This document shows positions 1 through 7,946 of a DNA stretch of 64,000 nucleotides, piece after piece. The position numbers and the translations under genes are program-made. The stretch is from DATARH01 sp036008175 (lineage in GTDB: Bacteria; Pseudomonadota; Alphaproteobacteria; ATCC43930; CGMCC-115725): assembly GCA_036008175.1 (NCBI GenBank), contig DASYOB010000004.1:3736-67735 (forward strand), read 5' to 3'. Each line of letters begins with the position of its first letter. The stretch's first letter is position 1. The notes beneath the pieces were generated by a model, which had not been told where the DNA came from, searched no databases, and was given only the letters and a program-made list of their open reading frames with translations.

Positions 1-1
1 G

Positions 2-1135
2 CTCGCCTGGTTCGGTGCCGAGGTGGTCAAGATCGAAAACCCCGGTCGCGGCGATCCCGGCCGCCGCCTACGCCCCGGCAAGCCCGACGATGATCCCTGG
101 TATTTCCACCAGTTCAACGTCAACAAGAAGTCGCTGGCGATCAACCTGAAGTCGCCGAAGGGGCTCGAGATCGTCAAGGAGATGCTGAAAAAAGCCGACG
201 TCACTGCCGAGAACATGGCGCCCGGCACGATCGAGCGCCTGGGGCTCGACTACGATTCGGTGAAAAAACTCAACCCTGGCATCATCTACTGCCAGATCAA
301 GGGATTCGGCAGCGGTAGCCCGCACGAAAAGGGGCTCGCCTTCGACATGATCGCGCAGGCCGCCGGCGGACCGATCAGTGTCACTGGCGAGCCCGACCGG
401 CCGCCGGTCAAGCCAGGCTTAAGCTTTGGCGACACCGGCACAGGCATGCTGATGGCGGCGACGATTCTCGGCGCGCTGCACGAGCGCAACCGCACCGGCC
501 AGGGCCGGCGGCTGCAACTCGCGATGCAGGATGCGATGGTGCATTACATGCGCACCTGCTTCGCTACGATGGCGCGCACCGGCAAACCGGCGCCGCGGCG
601 CGGCGCCAAGTCGGGTGGCGGCAACAATGCGCCATCGGGCCTGTATCCCTGCAAGGGCGGCGGCCCGAACGATTACGTCTACCTGACCACCAGCCGGGCC
701 AATCCCGAGCACTGGTCGCGGCTGATGAAACTGATCGGACGCGAGGAATTGATCGAGGATCCCCGGTTCGCCACCGGGAATGATCGTGTCGCACACGAGA
801 AGGAGCTTGACGCGATCATCGGCGAATGGACCCGCCAGCACGACAAGCGGGACGCAATGGAGAAACTGATCGCCGTCGGAGTGCCGTCGGGCGCGGTGTT
901 TGACACGATGGAATTGCGCGACGAGCCGAGCTTCGAGGAGCGCGGCATCATGCAAAGCGTGCGTCAGCACAATGGCGATTACAAGATGGCGACCTGGCCC
1001 GTGCGGGTCGACGGCAGGACGGTGCGACTGAAGGGGTCGCCGGCACTGGGGCAGGACACTGCGGAGGTGCTGAAAAGCTGGCTCGGCATCAGCACCGCCC
1101 AGCTGGACGGGCTCCGGAACGAAGGCGTGTTGTAG
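2..1135 (+). CDS. Class III CoA-transferase (CaiB/BaiF family), 5' end outside window
   Basis: Transfers CoA between an acyl-CoA donor and a carboxylic acid in the cytosol. The frame is open to the window edge; the visible 377 residues begin with AWFGAEVVKIENPGRGDP, which is roughly residue 30 of family members, so about 25–30 residues are missing. NVNKKSLAINLKSPKG and the segment FGDTGTGM, which carries the Asp expected to form the acyl-enzyme anhydride, identify the family. The C-terminal part (RGIMQSV, GSPALGQDT) is complete. The substrate cannot be read from sequence; formyl-CoA, succinyl-CoA or 2-methylacyl-CoA relatives are all possible. The following gene is unrelated, 207 bases away. 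Confidence 0.9.
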   Translation, partial: LAWFGAEVVKIENPGRGDPGRRLRPGKPDDDPWYFHQFNVNKKSLAINLKSPKGLEIVKEMLKKADVTAENMAPGTIERLGLDYDSVKKLNPGIIYCQIKGFGSGSPHEKGLAFDMIAQAAGGPISVTGEPDRPPVKPGLSFGDTGTGMLMAATILGALHERNRTGQGRRLQLAMQDAMVHYMRTCFATMARTGKPAPRRGAKSGGGNNAPSGLYPCKGGGPNDYVYLTTSRANPEHWSRLMKLIGREELIEDPRFATGNDRVAHEKELDAIIGEWTRQHDKRDAMEKLIAVGVPSGAVFDTMELRDEPSFEERGIMQSVRQHNGDYKMATWPVRVDGRTVRLKGSPALGQDTAEVLKSWLGISTAQLDGLRNEGVL

Positions 1136-1158
1136 CCGCCATACTGGCAGCACCTGTT

Positions 1159-1176
1159 CCCGCACCGAGGTGTGGG
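1159..1176 (+). terminator. Weak hairpin after the CoA-transferase
   Basis: CCCGCAC (1159–1165) and GTGTGGG (1170–1176) can pair, with one G–T pair and a four-base loop, 24 bases after the stop codon. There is no T-tract, so this is only a possible transcript end. The rest of the gap to 1342 holds a TTGACA at about 1227 but no convincing -10 box. Confidence 0.25.
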
Positions 1177-1342
1177 AGAGGCGTTGCCGGTAAAGCCAGT
1201 GGCACCTGCGCCACTAAGTCACAGAATTGACATAAAAACTTGGACTGGGGGCTGTTTTTGGCGCTCGGTTCTGCCATCTATTGCCCCACTGGGCATATGC
1301 AAGTGCTTTGGCGGCGCCCGGCAATCAAGCGAAGGAGAGAGA

Positions 1343-1816
1343 ATGTCCACCCTGGACGATATTGCACAAGAACGGCAGCGGATTGCCGAGCGCCTGGCGA
1401 GAGTCGACGCCGAGCGGGTGAAACTGACCGAGCAGCTCGTCGAGCTGGAAGCAGCGGAGCGGGTGTTGTCCCGGTTCAGTCAGCCGCGAGCGCCAGCTAG
1501 CCGGCGCGGCCGCCGCGCGCGTACGGTTGAACCCGCCAAGGCGGCCAAACCGGCCGAGCCGCGGCGCAGACGGCAGCGCCGTGCGCGAGGAGCTGCACCA
1601 GCGAAGTCTAAGCTGGCACTGGGCGACGCGACACTGCGCGCTGTCTCGTCGCATGCCCAGGGTGCGTCAGCTGAAGATGTTCGCGATTATCTCGCCCGGG
1701 AATTCGGCATGCAGGTGCGTCCAAACCATCTCGGTATGGCGTTGCAACGTCATCGCCGCGCCGGCCGGCTCGAACACCGCAATGAGCGCTGGTTTTCGGG
1801 ATCTGCAGCGGGCTGA
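1343..1816 (+). CDS. Coiled-coil protein with basic linker and winged-helix-like C-terminus (hypothetical)
   Basis: A protein of 157 residues. The start at 1343 is chosen because AAGGAGAGAG lies just upstream and the extension to 1172 has poor coding character. Residues 1–45 form a charged heptad-like helix (DDIAQERQRIAERLARVD), residues about 50–90 are an Ala/Arg/Lys/Pro-rich basic linker, and the last 60 residues (DVRDYLAREFGMQVRPNHLG, then ALQRHRRAGRLEHRNERWF) resemble a small winged-helix fold ending in the hairpin-like LEHRNERWF. This suggests a DNA-binding or nucleoid-associated role, but that is inference from shape; the family was not recognised. It converges on hemC with eight bases between stops. 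Confidence 0.75.
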   Translation: MSTLDDIAQERQRIAERLARVDAERVKLTEQLVELEAAERVLSRFSQPRAPASRRGRRARTVEPAKAAKPAEPRRRRQRRARGAAPAKSKLALGDATLRAVSSHAQGASAEDVRDYLAREFGMQVRPNHLGMALQRHRRAGRLEHRNERWFSGSAAG

Positions 1817-1824
1817 CGGGCTGA

Positions 1825-2754
1825 TCAGCCGAAGCCGAATTCCGGCCCGGCGCCGCGGCGCAACCTCTCGCCAACCTCATTCCCGATAGCCGCCGCCTCG
1901 GCGCTCAGACCTGTGCCGCGGCCGCGGCGCTCGGCGCTGCCATCCGGCGCCAGCAGCAGCGCATCGAGAGTGAGCCGATCGCCGTCGATTGCCGCGAGCC
2001 CTCCGATCGGGGTGCGGCACGATCCATCGAGCGCCGCGAGCATGGCGCGCTCGGCGGTGACACAAGCCGCGCTCTCCGGATCATTGAGCGGCGCCAGGAG
2101 CTGCCGCAGCGCACTGTCGTCAGCGCGACACTCGATCGCGAGCGCCCCCTGCCCGACTGCCGGCAGCATCCGCTCGGGCGTCAGGATCTCGGTAGCGGCC
2201 GCCGCCCTGCCGAGCCGTTCGAGGCCGCACAGCGCCAGGACCAGCGCATCGACTTCACCGGCGGCGAGCTTGTTGAGCCGGGTATCGACATTGCCGCGGA
2301 TCGGCACGATGTCGAGATCGTCGCGATCGCGCAATAATTGGGCCCGGCGCCGCAGCGAGGCGCTGCCAATACGGGAGCCTTCCGGCAGATCGCGCAGGGC
2401 CGCGCCGGTGCGTGACACCAGCACGTCGCGCGGGTCGTCGCGCCGCAGCACGCAGCCGATGACCAGGCCGTCCGGCAGCACGGTTTCCATGTCCTTCAGC
2501 GAATGCACCGCAAGGTCGATGCGCGCGTCAACCAGCGCTTCCTCGATTTCCTTCGTGAACAAGCCCTTGCCGCCGATCTCCGCGAGCAGACGGTTTTGGA
2601 CACGATCGCCGGTGGTGCGGATCGGCACCATCTCGACCTGACCTTCGGCCGCTAGCCCGGGATGAAGCGATTGCAGGCGGTCGCGGACTAGCCCCGCCTG
2701 ATAAACCGCCATCGGGCTGCCGCGTGTACCGATACGAAGAGGCCGAGCCAGCAC
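1825..2754 (-). CDS. hemC: Hydroxymethylbilane synthase (porphobilinogen deaminase)
   Basis: Polymerises four porphobilinogen molecules into hydroxymethylbilane for heme, siroheme and cobalamin synthesis in the cytosol. The 309 residues match the usual length. RIGTRGSPMAVYQA (residues 7–20), the catalytic Asp88 in HSLKD, RGNVDTRLNKL (153–163) and the dipyrromethane-cofactor Cys246 in LDGSCRTPIGG are all present. hemD, a frequent partner, is not adjacent; the gene downstream converges on it. The SLC13-type transporter lies 81 bases upstream on the same strand and may share its transcript. Confidence 0.97.
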   Translation of the reverse strand: MLARPLRIGTRGSPMAVYQAGLVRDRLQSLHPGLAAEGQVEMVPIRTTGDRVQNRLLAEIGGKGLFTKEIEEALVDARIDLAVHSLKDMETVLPDGLVIGCVLRRDDPRDVLVSRTGAALRDLPEGSRIGSASLRRRAQLLRDRDDLDIVPIRGNVDTRLNKLAAGEVDALVLALCGLERLGRAAAATEILTPERMLPAVGQGALAIECRADDSALRQLLAPLNDPESAACVTAERAMLAALDGSCRTPIGGLAAIDGDRLTLDALLLAPDGSAERRGRGTGLSAEAAAIGNEVGERLRRGAGPEFGFG

Positions 2755-2835
2755 GAGAACTCCTGTTAAGCGTGGTCCGGTTGTTCTAACCCGCCCGCCG
2801 CGCCGCTGCTACCCTCGCCCGAGCGGCGGGATCCG

Positions 2836-4101
2836 CTACGGCGCTGGTATGGTCGCCGGATGCACCGGCAGGGCGTGGGTCAGGTCGAGCCAGAAGAAGG
2901 CGAAGGCCAGCGACAACAGCGCGATCGGGATGCCAGCGCGCGCATGGTCGGCAAAGGAGAGCCGCACGCCAACCCGCTCGGCTTGCTCGGCGATCAAAAG
3001 ATTGGTCAGGCTCCCGCTCAGCAGCAGATTGCCCGCGAGCGTCGACAGCAGCGCCAAGCCGTAAAGCACGCCGGGCGGCGGTAGCGGCCATATTTGCAGC
3101 AACAGCATCGATGCCGGCAGGCTGCCGATCGTATTGGTGGTGACTAGGCTGTAGGGCAGCAACAGCAGCAGATTGTTTGGCAGCAGCCCATGGTCATCGA
3201 GAACCGAGAGCGCTTTCGCTGCGATGCCAGCGCCGTTGAGCTGGGCGGTGATCGCGAATAGGCAGGAAACCAGCAGCAGCAGCGGCCAATCGATCGCCGC
3301 GATCATCGTCCGGCTGGTGATCTTGCGGTTTGCCAGCAACAGCGCCGCAATAATCAACGCGCCGATCTCGCGCGGCAGCGGCGTGGCGAACAGAATCAAT
3401 AGCGCGAGCACCGCGACGGCGCCCTTGATCGTCTGGGTGCGATCGAGAGGGTGCGCGGCGACGAATGGGGGATCCTCCTCGGGCGGCAACTCCCTCTCGC
3501 GCATGCGGCGGTGCCATTGCAGCCAAACGACCGCAAAGACCACCACCAGCGCAAATAACGCCGGCACGCCGCAGACCCCGAGAAAGGTCCAGAAGTTAAG
3601 CCTGCCGATGGCGCCGAGCAGGATGTTTTGCGGATTGCCGATCAGGGTCGCCGCCGATCCGGCATTAGTCGCGGCGGCGAGCGCGATCGCGAAGGGCCGC
3701 GGATCGAGACCACGGCTTTGCGCCCCGGCCAGCAGCAGCGGCGCGATCGCGATGACCAGGATATCATTCGCCAGGACCGCGGCCAGGATGCCGCCGATCG
3801 CTACCGTCAGCGCCAGCAGGGTGGCCGTCCCCTCACCCCGAACGATCGTCCGCGCGCAAAGGTCGATGAACCCCGATTCGGCGAATTGTGCCGAGATGAT
3901 CATCATCGCGAACAAGAGCGCCACGGTCGGCATGTCGACGGTGCTGCCGAAATCGTCGAGCGTCATCTGGCCGCTCGCCAACAGCCCGATGACCGCGAGC
4001 AGCGCGATGCCGGTGCGATCGACCTGCAACCAGGCGATTCGGCCCGCGGCCATGCCGATGTAACTCAGGATGAGGACCAGAAGGACGATCGCGGCGTGCA
4101 T
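2836..4101 (-). CDS. SLC13/ArsB-type anion or ion transporter (membrane protein)
   Basis: A 421-residue polytopic inner-membrane protein with about 10–12 hydrophobic segments. It belongs to the ion-transporter superfamily containing CitT/SLC13, ArsB and NhaD proteins: NDILVIAIAPLLL and the duplicated family signature ATNAGSAATLIGNPQN are near residues 105–165, and TTNTIGSLPASMLLLQIW is near 325. It most resembles YbiR-like members, whose substrate is not settled; dicarboxylate, arsenite or Na+/H+ exchange cannot be separated from sequence alone. It is transcribed toward hemC. The start at 4101 is the first ATG before a good transmembrane helix. Confidence 0.85.
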   Translation of the reverse strand: MHAAIVLLVLILSYIGMAAGRIAWLQVDRTGIALLAVIGLLASGQMTLDDFGSTVDMPTVALLFAMMIISAQFAESGFIDLCARTIVRGEGTATLLALTVAIGGILAAVLANDILVIAIAPLLLAGAQSRGLDPRPFAIALAAATNAGSAATLIGNPQNILLGAIGRLNFWTFLGVCGVPALFALVVVFAVVWLQWHRRMRERELPPEEDPPFVAAHPLDRTQTIKGAVAVLALLILFATPLPREIGALIIAALLLANRKITSRTMIAAIDWPLLLLVSCLFAITAQLNGAGIAAKALSVLDDHGLLPNNLLLLLPYSLVTTNTIGSLPASMLLLQIWPLPPPGVLYGLALLSTLAGNLLLSGSLTNLLIAEQAERVGVRLSFADHARAGIPIALLSLAFAFFWLDLTHALPVHPATIPAP

Positions 4102-4271
4102 CGGAGACCCAATGTCGGGTGACGCGGCATCATAGGCGAGCCGGCGCAGCCGTGCCCGGGCCTTGGCCTATTTTGCAACAGTTTTGCCGGAAAGCGTGGC
4201 TTTCGTGCCATCGCGGGTAATGGCCCACCTATGGTGCGCCGACGGTGCCGAGTTGCTATATGATGCGCGAG

Positions 4272-6533
4272 ATGACCGATACCGTTGCCAACCACCCGGC
4301 TGCAGCCGAGGCCGGATTTCTCGCCGGGCTAAACGACGCCCAGCGCCGTGCCGTAGCGGCGATCGACGGCGCGGTACTGGTGCTCGCCGGCGCCGGGACC
4401 GGCAAGACCCGGGTGCTGACCACCCGGCTTGCCAATATCCTGGCGGCCGGGCGCGCCTACCCCGGCGAAATGCTCGCCGTCACCTTCACCAACAAGGCGG
4501 CGCGCGAGATGCGCGAGCGGCTCGACGCGATGATCGGCGAGGCGGCCAACGGGCTCTGGCTCGGCACTTTTCACGCGCTGGCGGCGCGGATCCTACGCCG
4601 CCACGCTGAAGCGGTCGGCCTCACCTCGAACTTCACGATTCTTGATACCGACGACCAGCTGCGGCTCTTAAAGCAGATCATCGCCGCGGCCAATATCGAC
4701 GAGCGGCGCTGGCCGGCGCGCGCGCTGCTCGGCGTCATCGAGCGCTGGAAGGACCGCGGGCTTACCCCGGACAAAGTGCCGGCGAGCGATGTCGGTGCCA
4801 ACTCGGGCAATGATTGGGCCGACGGCCGTGCGATCGAGCTCTACCGGGATTACCAGCAGCGCCTTCTGACCCTGAACGCGGTCGATTTCGGCGATCTGCT
4901 GCTGCACAACTTGACGCTCTTCACCGCCAATCCCGACATCCTCGCCAGCTATCAGCGCCGCTTCCGCTATCTGCTGGTCGACGAATACCAGGACACCAAC
5001 CTCGCCCAATATCTCTGGCTGCGGCTTTTGGCGCAGCAGCACAAGAACCTCTGCTGCGTTGGCGACGACGATCAGTCGATCTATAGCTGGCGCGGCGCCG
5101 AGATCGGCAACATCCTCAAATTCGAGAGCGACTTTCCCGGGGCGCTGATCGTGCGGTTGGAAGAAAATTACCGCTCGACCCCCGAGATCCTCGCCGCCGC
5201 CGCCGGCATCATCGCACAGAACCGCGGGCGGCTCGGCAAGACGCTGTGGACCCGCGCCGGCTCGGGACACAAAATCGTCGTCCGCGGCTTATGGGACGCC
5301 GAGCAGGAGGCGCGCTGGGTCGGCGACGAGATCGAGGCGCTACAGCGGCGAAAGCACGCGCTTCGGGAAATCGCGATCCTCGTGCGCGCCGGCTTCCAGA
5401 CCCGCGAATTCGAGGAGCGCTTTATCGCGCTTGCTTTGCCCTATCGGGTGATCGGCGGTCCGCGCTTCTACGAGCGCCAGGAAATCCGCGATGCGCTCGC
5501 CTATCTGCGCCTCGTTCGGCAGCCGAGCGACGACCTCGCCTTCGAGCGCATCGTCAACACGCCGCGGCGCGGGATCGGCACTGCCACGTTGCAGCAGCTG
5601 CACGCCGCTGCGCGCGCGGAGTCGTTGCCGCTGGTCGAGGCGGCGCGGCGGCTGATCGGCGGAGACAGGCTGCCGCGCGCCGCGCGCAATGCGCTGGCCG
5701 GCTTCCTCGCCGCCTTCGACCGCTGGCGCGCGATGGCCGAACGGGTCTCGCACGTCGATCTCGTACAGACCGTGCTCGACGAATCCGGCTACACCGGCAT
5801 GTGGCAGGCCGATACCTCGCCCGATGCGCCGGGCCGGTTGGAAAACCTCAAAGAGTTGGTCGTAGCGATGGCCGAGTTCGAGAACCTCGCCGGGTTTCTC
5901 GAACATGTCAGCCTGGTCATGGACAACGCCGCTGACAGCAATGGCGACATGGTCAATTTGATGACCCTGCACAGCGCCAAGGGGCTCGAATTCGACACGG
6001 TGTTTCTGCCGGGCTGGGAAGAAGGGCTGTTTCCGAGCATGCGCTCGGTCGAGGAACACGGGCTGAAAGGGCTCGAAGAGGAGCGCCGCCTGGCCTATGT
6101 CGGGCTGACCCGGGCGCGGCGTCGGGTCTTCGTCTCTTTCGCCGCGAACCGGCGTATCCACGGCCAGTGGCAGAGCACGGCGCGTTCGCGCTTTATCGAC
6201 GAATTGCCGTCCGAACTGATCGAGTTTCTGGCGGAGCCGGGGCTCGGGCCCGGGCCGGGCTGGGCTCCCGCCGGCGCGGCGAATTGGGGCGCCACCTGGA
6301 ACGAGACGCAGACCGGCCGTCCCGCGCGCTCGCCGCTGTTGATCGAAAGCGCCCGAGTGCCGCTGCGTGGGCAGGAAATCCCCAAGGTCGGCGGCTTCTC
6401 GATCGGCGACCGCGTGTTCCATCAGAAATTCGGTTACGGCAAGGTGCGCGCGGTTGAGGACAACCAGCTCGAGATCGAATTCGAGCATGCCGGCGACAAG
6501 AAAGTCATGGACGCCTTTGTCGAGCGCGCCTGA
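4272..6533 (+). CDS. uvrD: UvrD/PcrA-type superfamily 1 DNA helicase
   Basis: A 3'-5' ATP-dependent DNA helicase for nucleotide excision repair, mismatch repair and removal of proteins from DNA. With the ATG at 4272 it has 753 residues. The motifs are in order: Q motif LNDAQRRAV, Walker A GAGTGKT (40–46), motif Ia TFTNKAAREMRER, Walker B LLVDEYQDTN, motif III VGDDDQSIYSWRGA, motif V MTLHSAKGLEFDTVFLPG and motif VI YVGLTRARRRV. The C-terminal RVFHQKFGYGKV segment is the small β-barrel typical of PcrA/UvrD. The start is uncertain: ATGs at 4260 and 4263 and a GTG at 4245 are also in frame, and no strong ribosome site decides between them. Confidence 0.95.
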   Translation: MTDTVANHPAAAEAGFLAGLNDAQRRAVAAIDGAVLVLAGAGTGKTRVLTTRLANILAAGRAYPGEMLAVTFTNKAAREMRERLDAMIGEAANGLWLGTFHALAARILRRHAEAVGLTSNFTILDTDDQLRLLKQIIAAANIDERRWPARALLGVIERWKDRGLTPDKVPASDVGANSGNDWADGRAIELYRDYQQRLLTLNAVDFGDLLLHNLTLFTANPDILASYQRRFRYLLVDEYQDTNLAQYLWLRLLAQQHKNLCCVGDDDQSIYSWRGAEIGNILKFESDFPGALIVRLEENYRSTPEILAAAAGIIAQNRGRLGKTLWTRAGSGHKIVVRGLWDAEQEARWVGDEIEALQRRKHALREIAILVRAGFQTREFEERFIALALPYRVIGGPRFYERQEIRDALAYLRLVRQPSDDLAFERIVNTPRRGIGTATLQQLHAAARAESLPLVEAARRLIGGDRLPRAARNALAGFLAAFDRWRAMAERVSHVDLVQTVLDESGYTGMWQADTSPDAPGRLENLKELVVAMAEFENLAGFLEHVSLVMDNAADSNGDMVNLMTLHSAKGLEFDTVFLPGWEEGLFPSMRSVEEHGLKGLEEERRLAYVGLTRARRRVFVSFAANRRIHGQWQSTARSRFIDELPSELIEFLAEPGLGPGPGWAPAGAANWGATWNETQTGRPARSPLLIESARVPLRGQEIPKVGGFSIGDRVFHQKFGYGKVRAVEDNQLEIEFEHAGDKKVMDAFVERA

Positions 6534-6544
6534 CTACCGCGAAT

Positions 6545-6634
6545 GTCATTGCGAGCGAAGCAAAGCAATCTCGGACCCATCGGATTCCACCCAGCGAGAT
6601 TGCCGCGTCGCGCTGACGCGCTCCTCGCAATGAC
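6545..6634. repeat. Bipartite palindromic intergenic repeat (GTCATTGCGAG type)
   Basis: Outer arms GTCATTGCGAG (6545–6555) and CTCGCAATGAC (6624–6634) are exact inverted copies. Inner arms GCAATCT (6565–6571) and AGATTGC (6597–6603) are a second exact pair. The unit fills nearly all of the gap between uvrD and prmA. From memory, very similar short repeats (GTCATTGCGAGCGAAGC…CTCGCAATGAC) are scattered between genes in many alphaproteobacteria. It may act as a transcript end or stability element between the two genes. Confidence 0.85.
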
Positions 6635-6643
6635 CGCATAGCC

Positions 6644-7564
6644 ATGACCGGCCCGTGGCGGATTCTGGCAGAGGTCGAGGGGGCAGAAGCGGCGATCGCG
6701 GTCGCTTCCGCGCTCGACGAGCTGGCCGGCGCGGTCGCAGCGTTCGAAGCCCGTGCCGATGACGGCGACACCGCCGCCTTATGGCGGGTCGAGGCTTATC
6801 CGCGCACGCCCGCTCTCAATCCGGATGTCGAAATCCGGCTGGCGCTTGCCGCGGCTGGTGCCGGCGGCCGGTTGGATTATGTCGTCGAACAAAGATTGCC
6901 GGAGCGCGACTGGCTCTCCGAAAATCGCCGCGCCTTTCCGCCCTTGCGCATCGGGCGATTTTTTGTGCACGGCTCGCATTGGCGGGCACGGCCGCCGCCA
7001 GGCACGTTCGCCATCGAAATCGACGCGGCCACCGCCTTCGGCACCGGCGAGCATCCCTCGACGCGGGGCTGTCTGCTGGCGCTAGACGCGTTGGCGCGGC
7101 GGCGCAGGTTTCGCCGCCCGCTCGACATCGGCGCGGGTAGCGGCGTGTTGGCGGTCGCCGCGGCCAAGCGCCTCAACCGTCGCGTCCTCGCCGGCGACAT
7201 CGATTGCGAGGCGGTGCGGGTGGCGCGCCATCACGTCGGGCGCAACGGCCTCGCCGGCCGCGTGCGGATTGTTTGCGCGCCGGGTTACCGCAGCCGCACC
7301 GTCGGGCGCCGCAAATACGATCTGATCCTGGCGAATATTCTGGCCCGGCCGCTGGCGTCGATGGCGCGCGACCTAAAGCGCGCGCTGATGCCGGGCGGGG
7401 TTGCGGTTCTGGCGGGCCTGCTACGGCGGCAGGAGCCGCTGGTACTGGCGGCGCATCGCGCTCAAGGGTTGGCGCTCGACCACCGGCTTGTCATCGAGGG
7501 CTGGTCGACTCTGATCTTGCGTTCGGGTCGGCCAGCGCATCAAATCGGCGGCGATCAGCGATGA
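6644..7564 (+). CDS. prmA: Ribosomal protein L11 methyltransferase
   Basis: SAM-dependent methylation of ribosomal protein L11 in the cytosol. The 306 residues have the PrmA layout: an N-terminal substrate domain, then a Rossmann methyltransferase domain with AFGTGEHPSTRGCL (residues about 130–143), motif I LDIGAGSGVLAVAA (about 160), the acidic end of β2 in AGDIDCEAV, and the motif DLILANILARPL in place of the usual NxPY. It overlaps the 3' end of the convergent DUF1127 gene by ten bases. Confidence 0.95.
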   Translation: MTGPWRILAEVEGAEAAIAVASALDELAGAVAAFEARADDGDTAALWRVEAYPRTPALNPDVEIRLALAAAGAGGRLDYVVEQRLPERDWLSENRRAFPPLRIGRFFVHGSHWRARPPPGTFAIEIDAATAFGTGEHPSTRGCLLALDALARRRRFRRPLDIGAGSGVLAVAAAKRLNRRVLAGDIDCEAVRVARHHVGRNGLAGRVRIVCAPGYRSRTVGRRKYDLILANILARPLASMARDLKRALMPGGVAVLAGLLRRQEPLVLAAHRAQGLALDHRLVIEGWSTLILRSGRPAHQIGGDQR

Positions 7565-7791
7565 CCCGTGGCGAGCCGCGCCGCGCGCGGCCCATGCGCA
7601 GGCGCATTGGCCGAGACCGTATGGGCGGCCTGATACATGCCTTCTACGAGGGCCGGAATTTGCGAGCGGTGAATGCCGATATCGGCAAGCGAACGGTCGT
7701 CGAGCGCCATCAATTCATGGAAGGCGCGCTGGCGCCGCCGCCAGTCTCCAAAGCTGTTGCCGGCGGCAACAACGAGATTGATCAGCGACAT
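7555..7791 (-). CDS. DUF1127-family small protein
   Basis: A 78-residue protein. The start at 7791 follows GGAGGTGAGGAG on the minus strand, an excellent ribosome site. Residues 1–20 are a hydrophobic/amphipathic helix, and the core WRRRQRAFHELMALDDRSLA followed by DIGIHRSQIP is the DUF1127 (YjiS-like) signature: Arg-rich helix, LDDRxLxDIGL-type motif, then R-x-x-I. Some alphaproteobacterial members act in small-RNA turnover and phosphate or carbon metabolism, and others are stress-induced, but the role here is unknown. The promoter region is shared with the divergent dehydratase gene and holds three TGCATTGC sites. Confidence 0.85.
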   Translation of the reverse strand: MSLINLVVAAGNSFGDWRRRQRAFHELMALDDRSLADIGIHRSQIPALVEGMYQAAHTVSANAPAHGPRAARLATGHR

Positions 7792-7815
7792 GGTTCGACT
7801 CCTCACCTCCTATGG

Positions 7816-7936
7816 TGCATTGCGAAAATGGGCAGCGACGCCCTGTTAGCCAAACAAAACCCGTGCATTGCAGCCATGCGTAAGGTCAGGCGAACTGACG
7901 CGTTTACGCCTGATGTTGGTGCATTGCAGCAATGCA
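7816..7936. promoter_or_regulatory. Three TGCATTGC sites, one a perfect palindrome, in a divergent promoter region
   Basis: TGCATTGC occurs at 7816–7823, 7864–7871 and 7920–7927. The third is half of a perfect palindrome, TGCATTGC-A-GCAATGCA (7920–7936), ending ten bases before the dehydratase ATG. The second is an imperfect version (7864–7880, right half GCCATGCG). The first keeps only the left half and lies 25 bases from the DUF1127 start. This is the layout of an operator set recognised by a dimeric regulator controlling both genes. The regulator is not identifiable here. Confidence 0.6.
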
Positions 7937-7946
7937 GTTTTAGCCG

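Noticed and set aside
7816..7936. Possible short CRISPR-like repeats
   Set aside because: Only three eight-base units with unequal spacing (48 and 56 bases) and divergent flanks; no cas genes. Better explained as operator sites.
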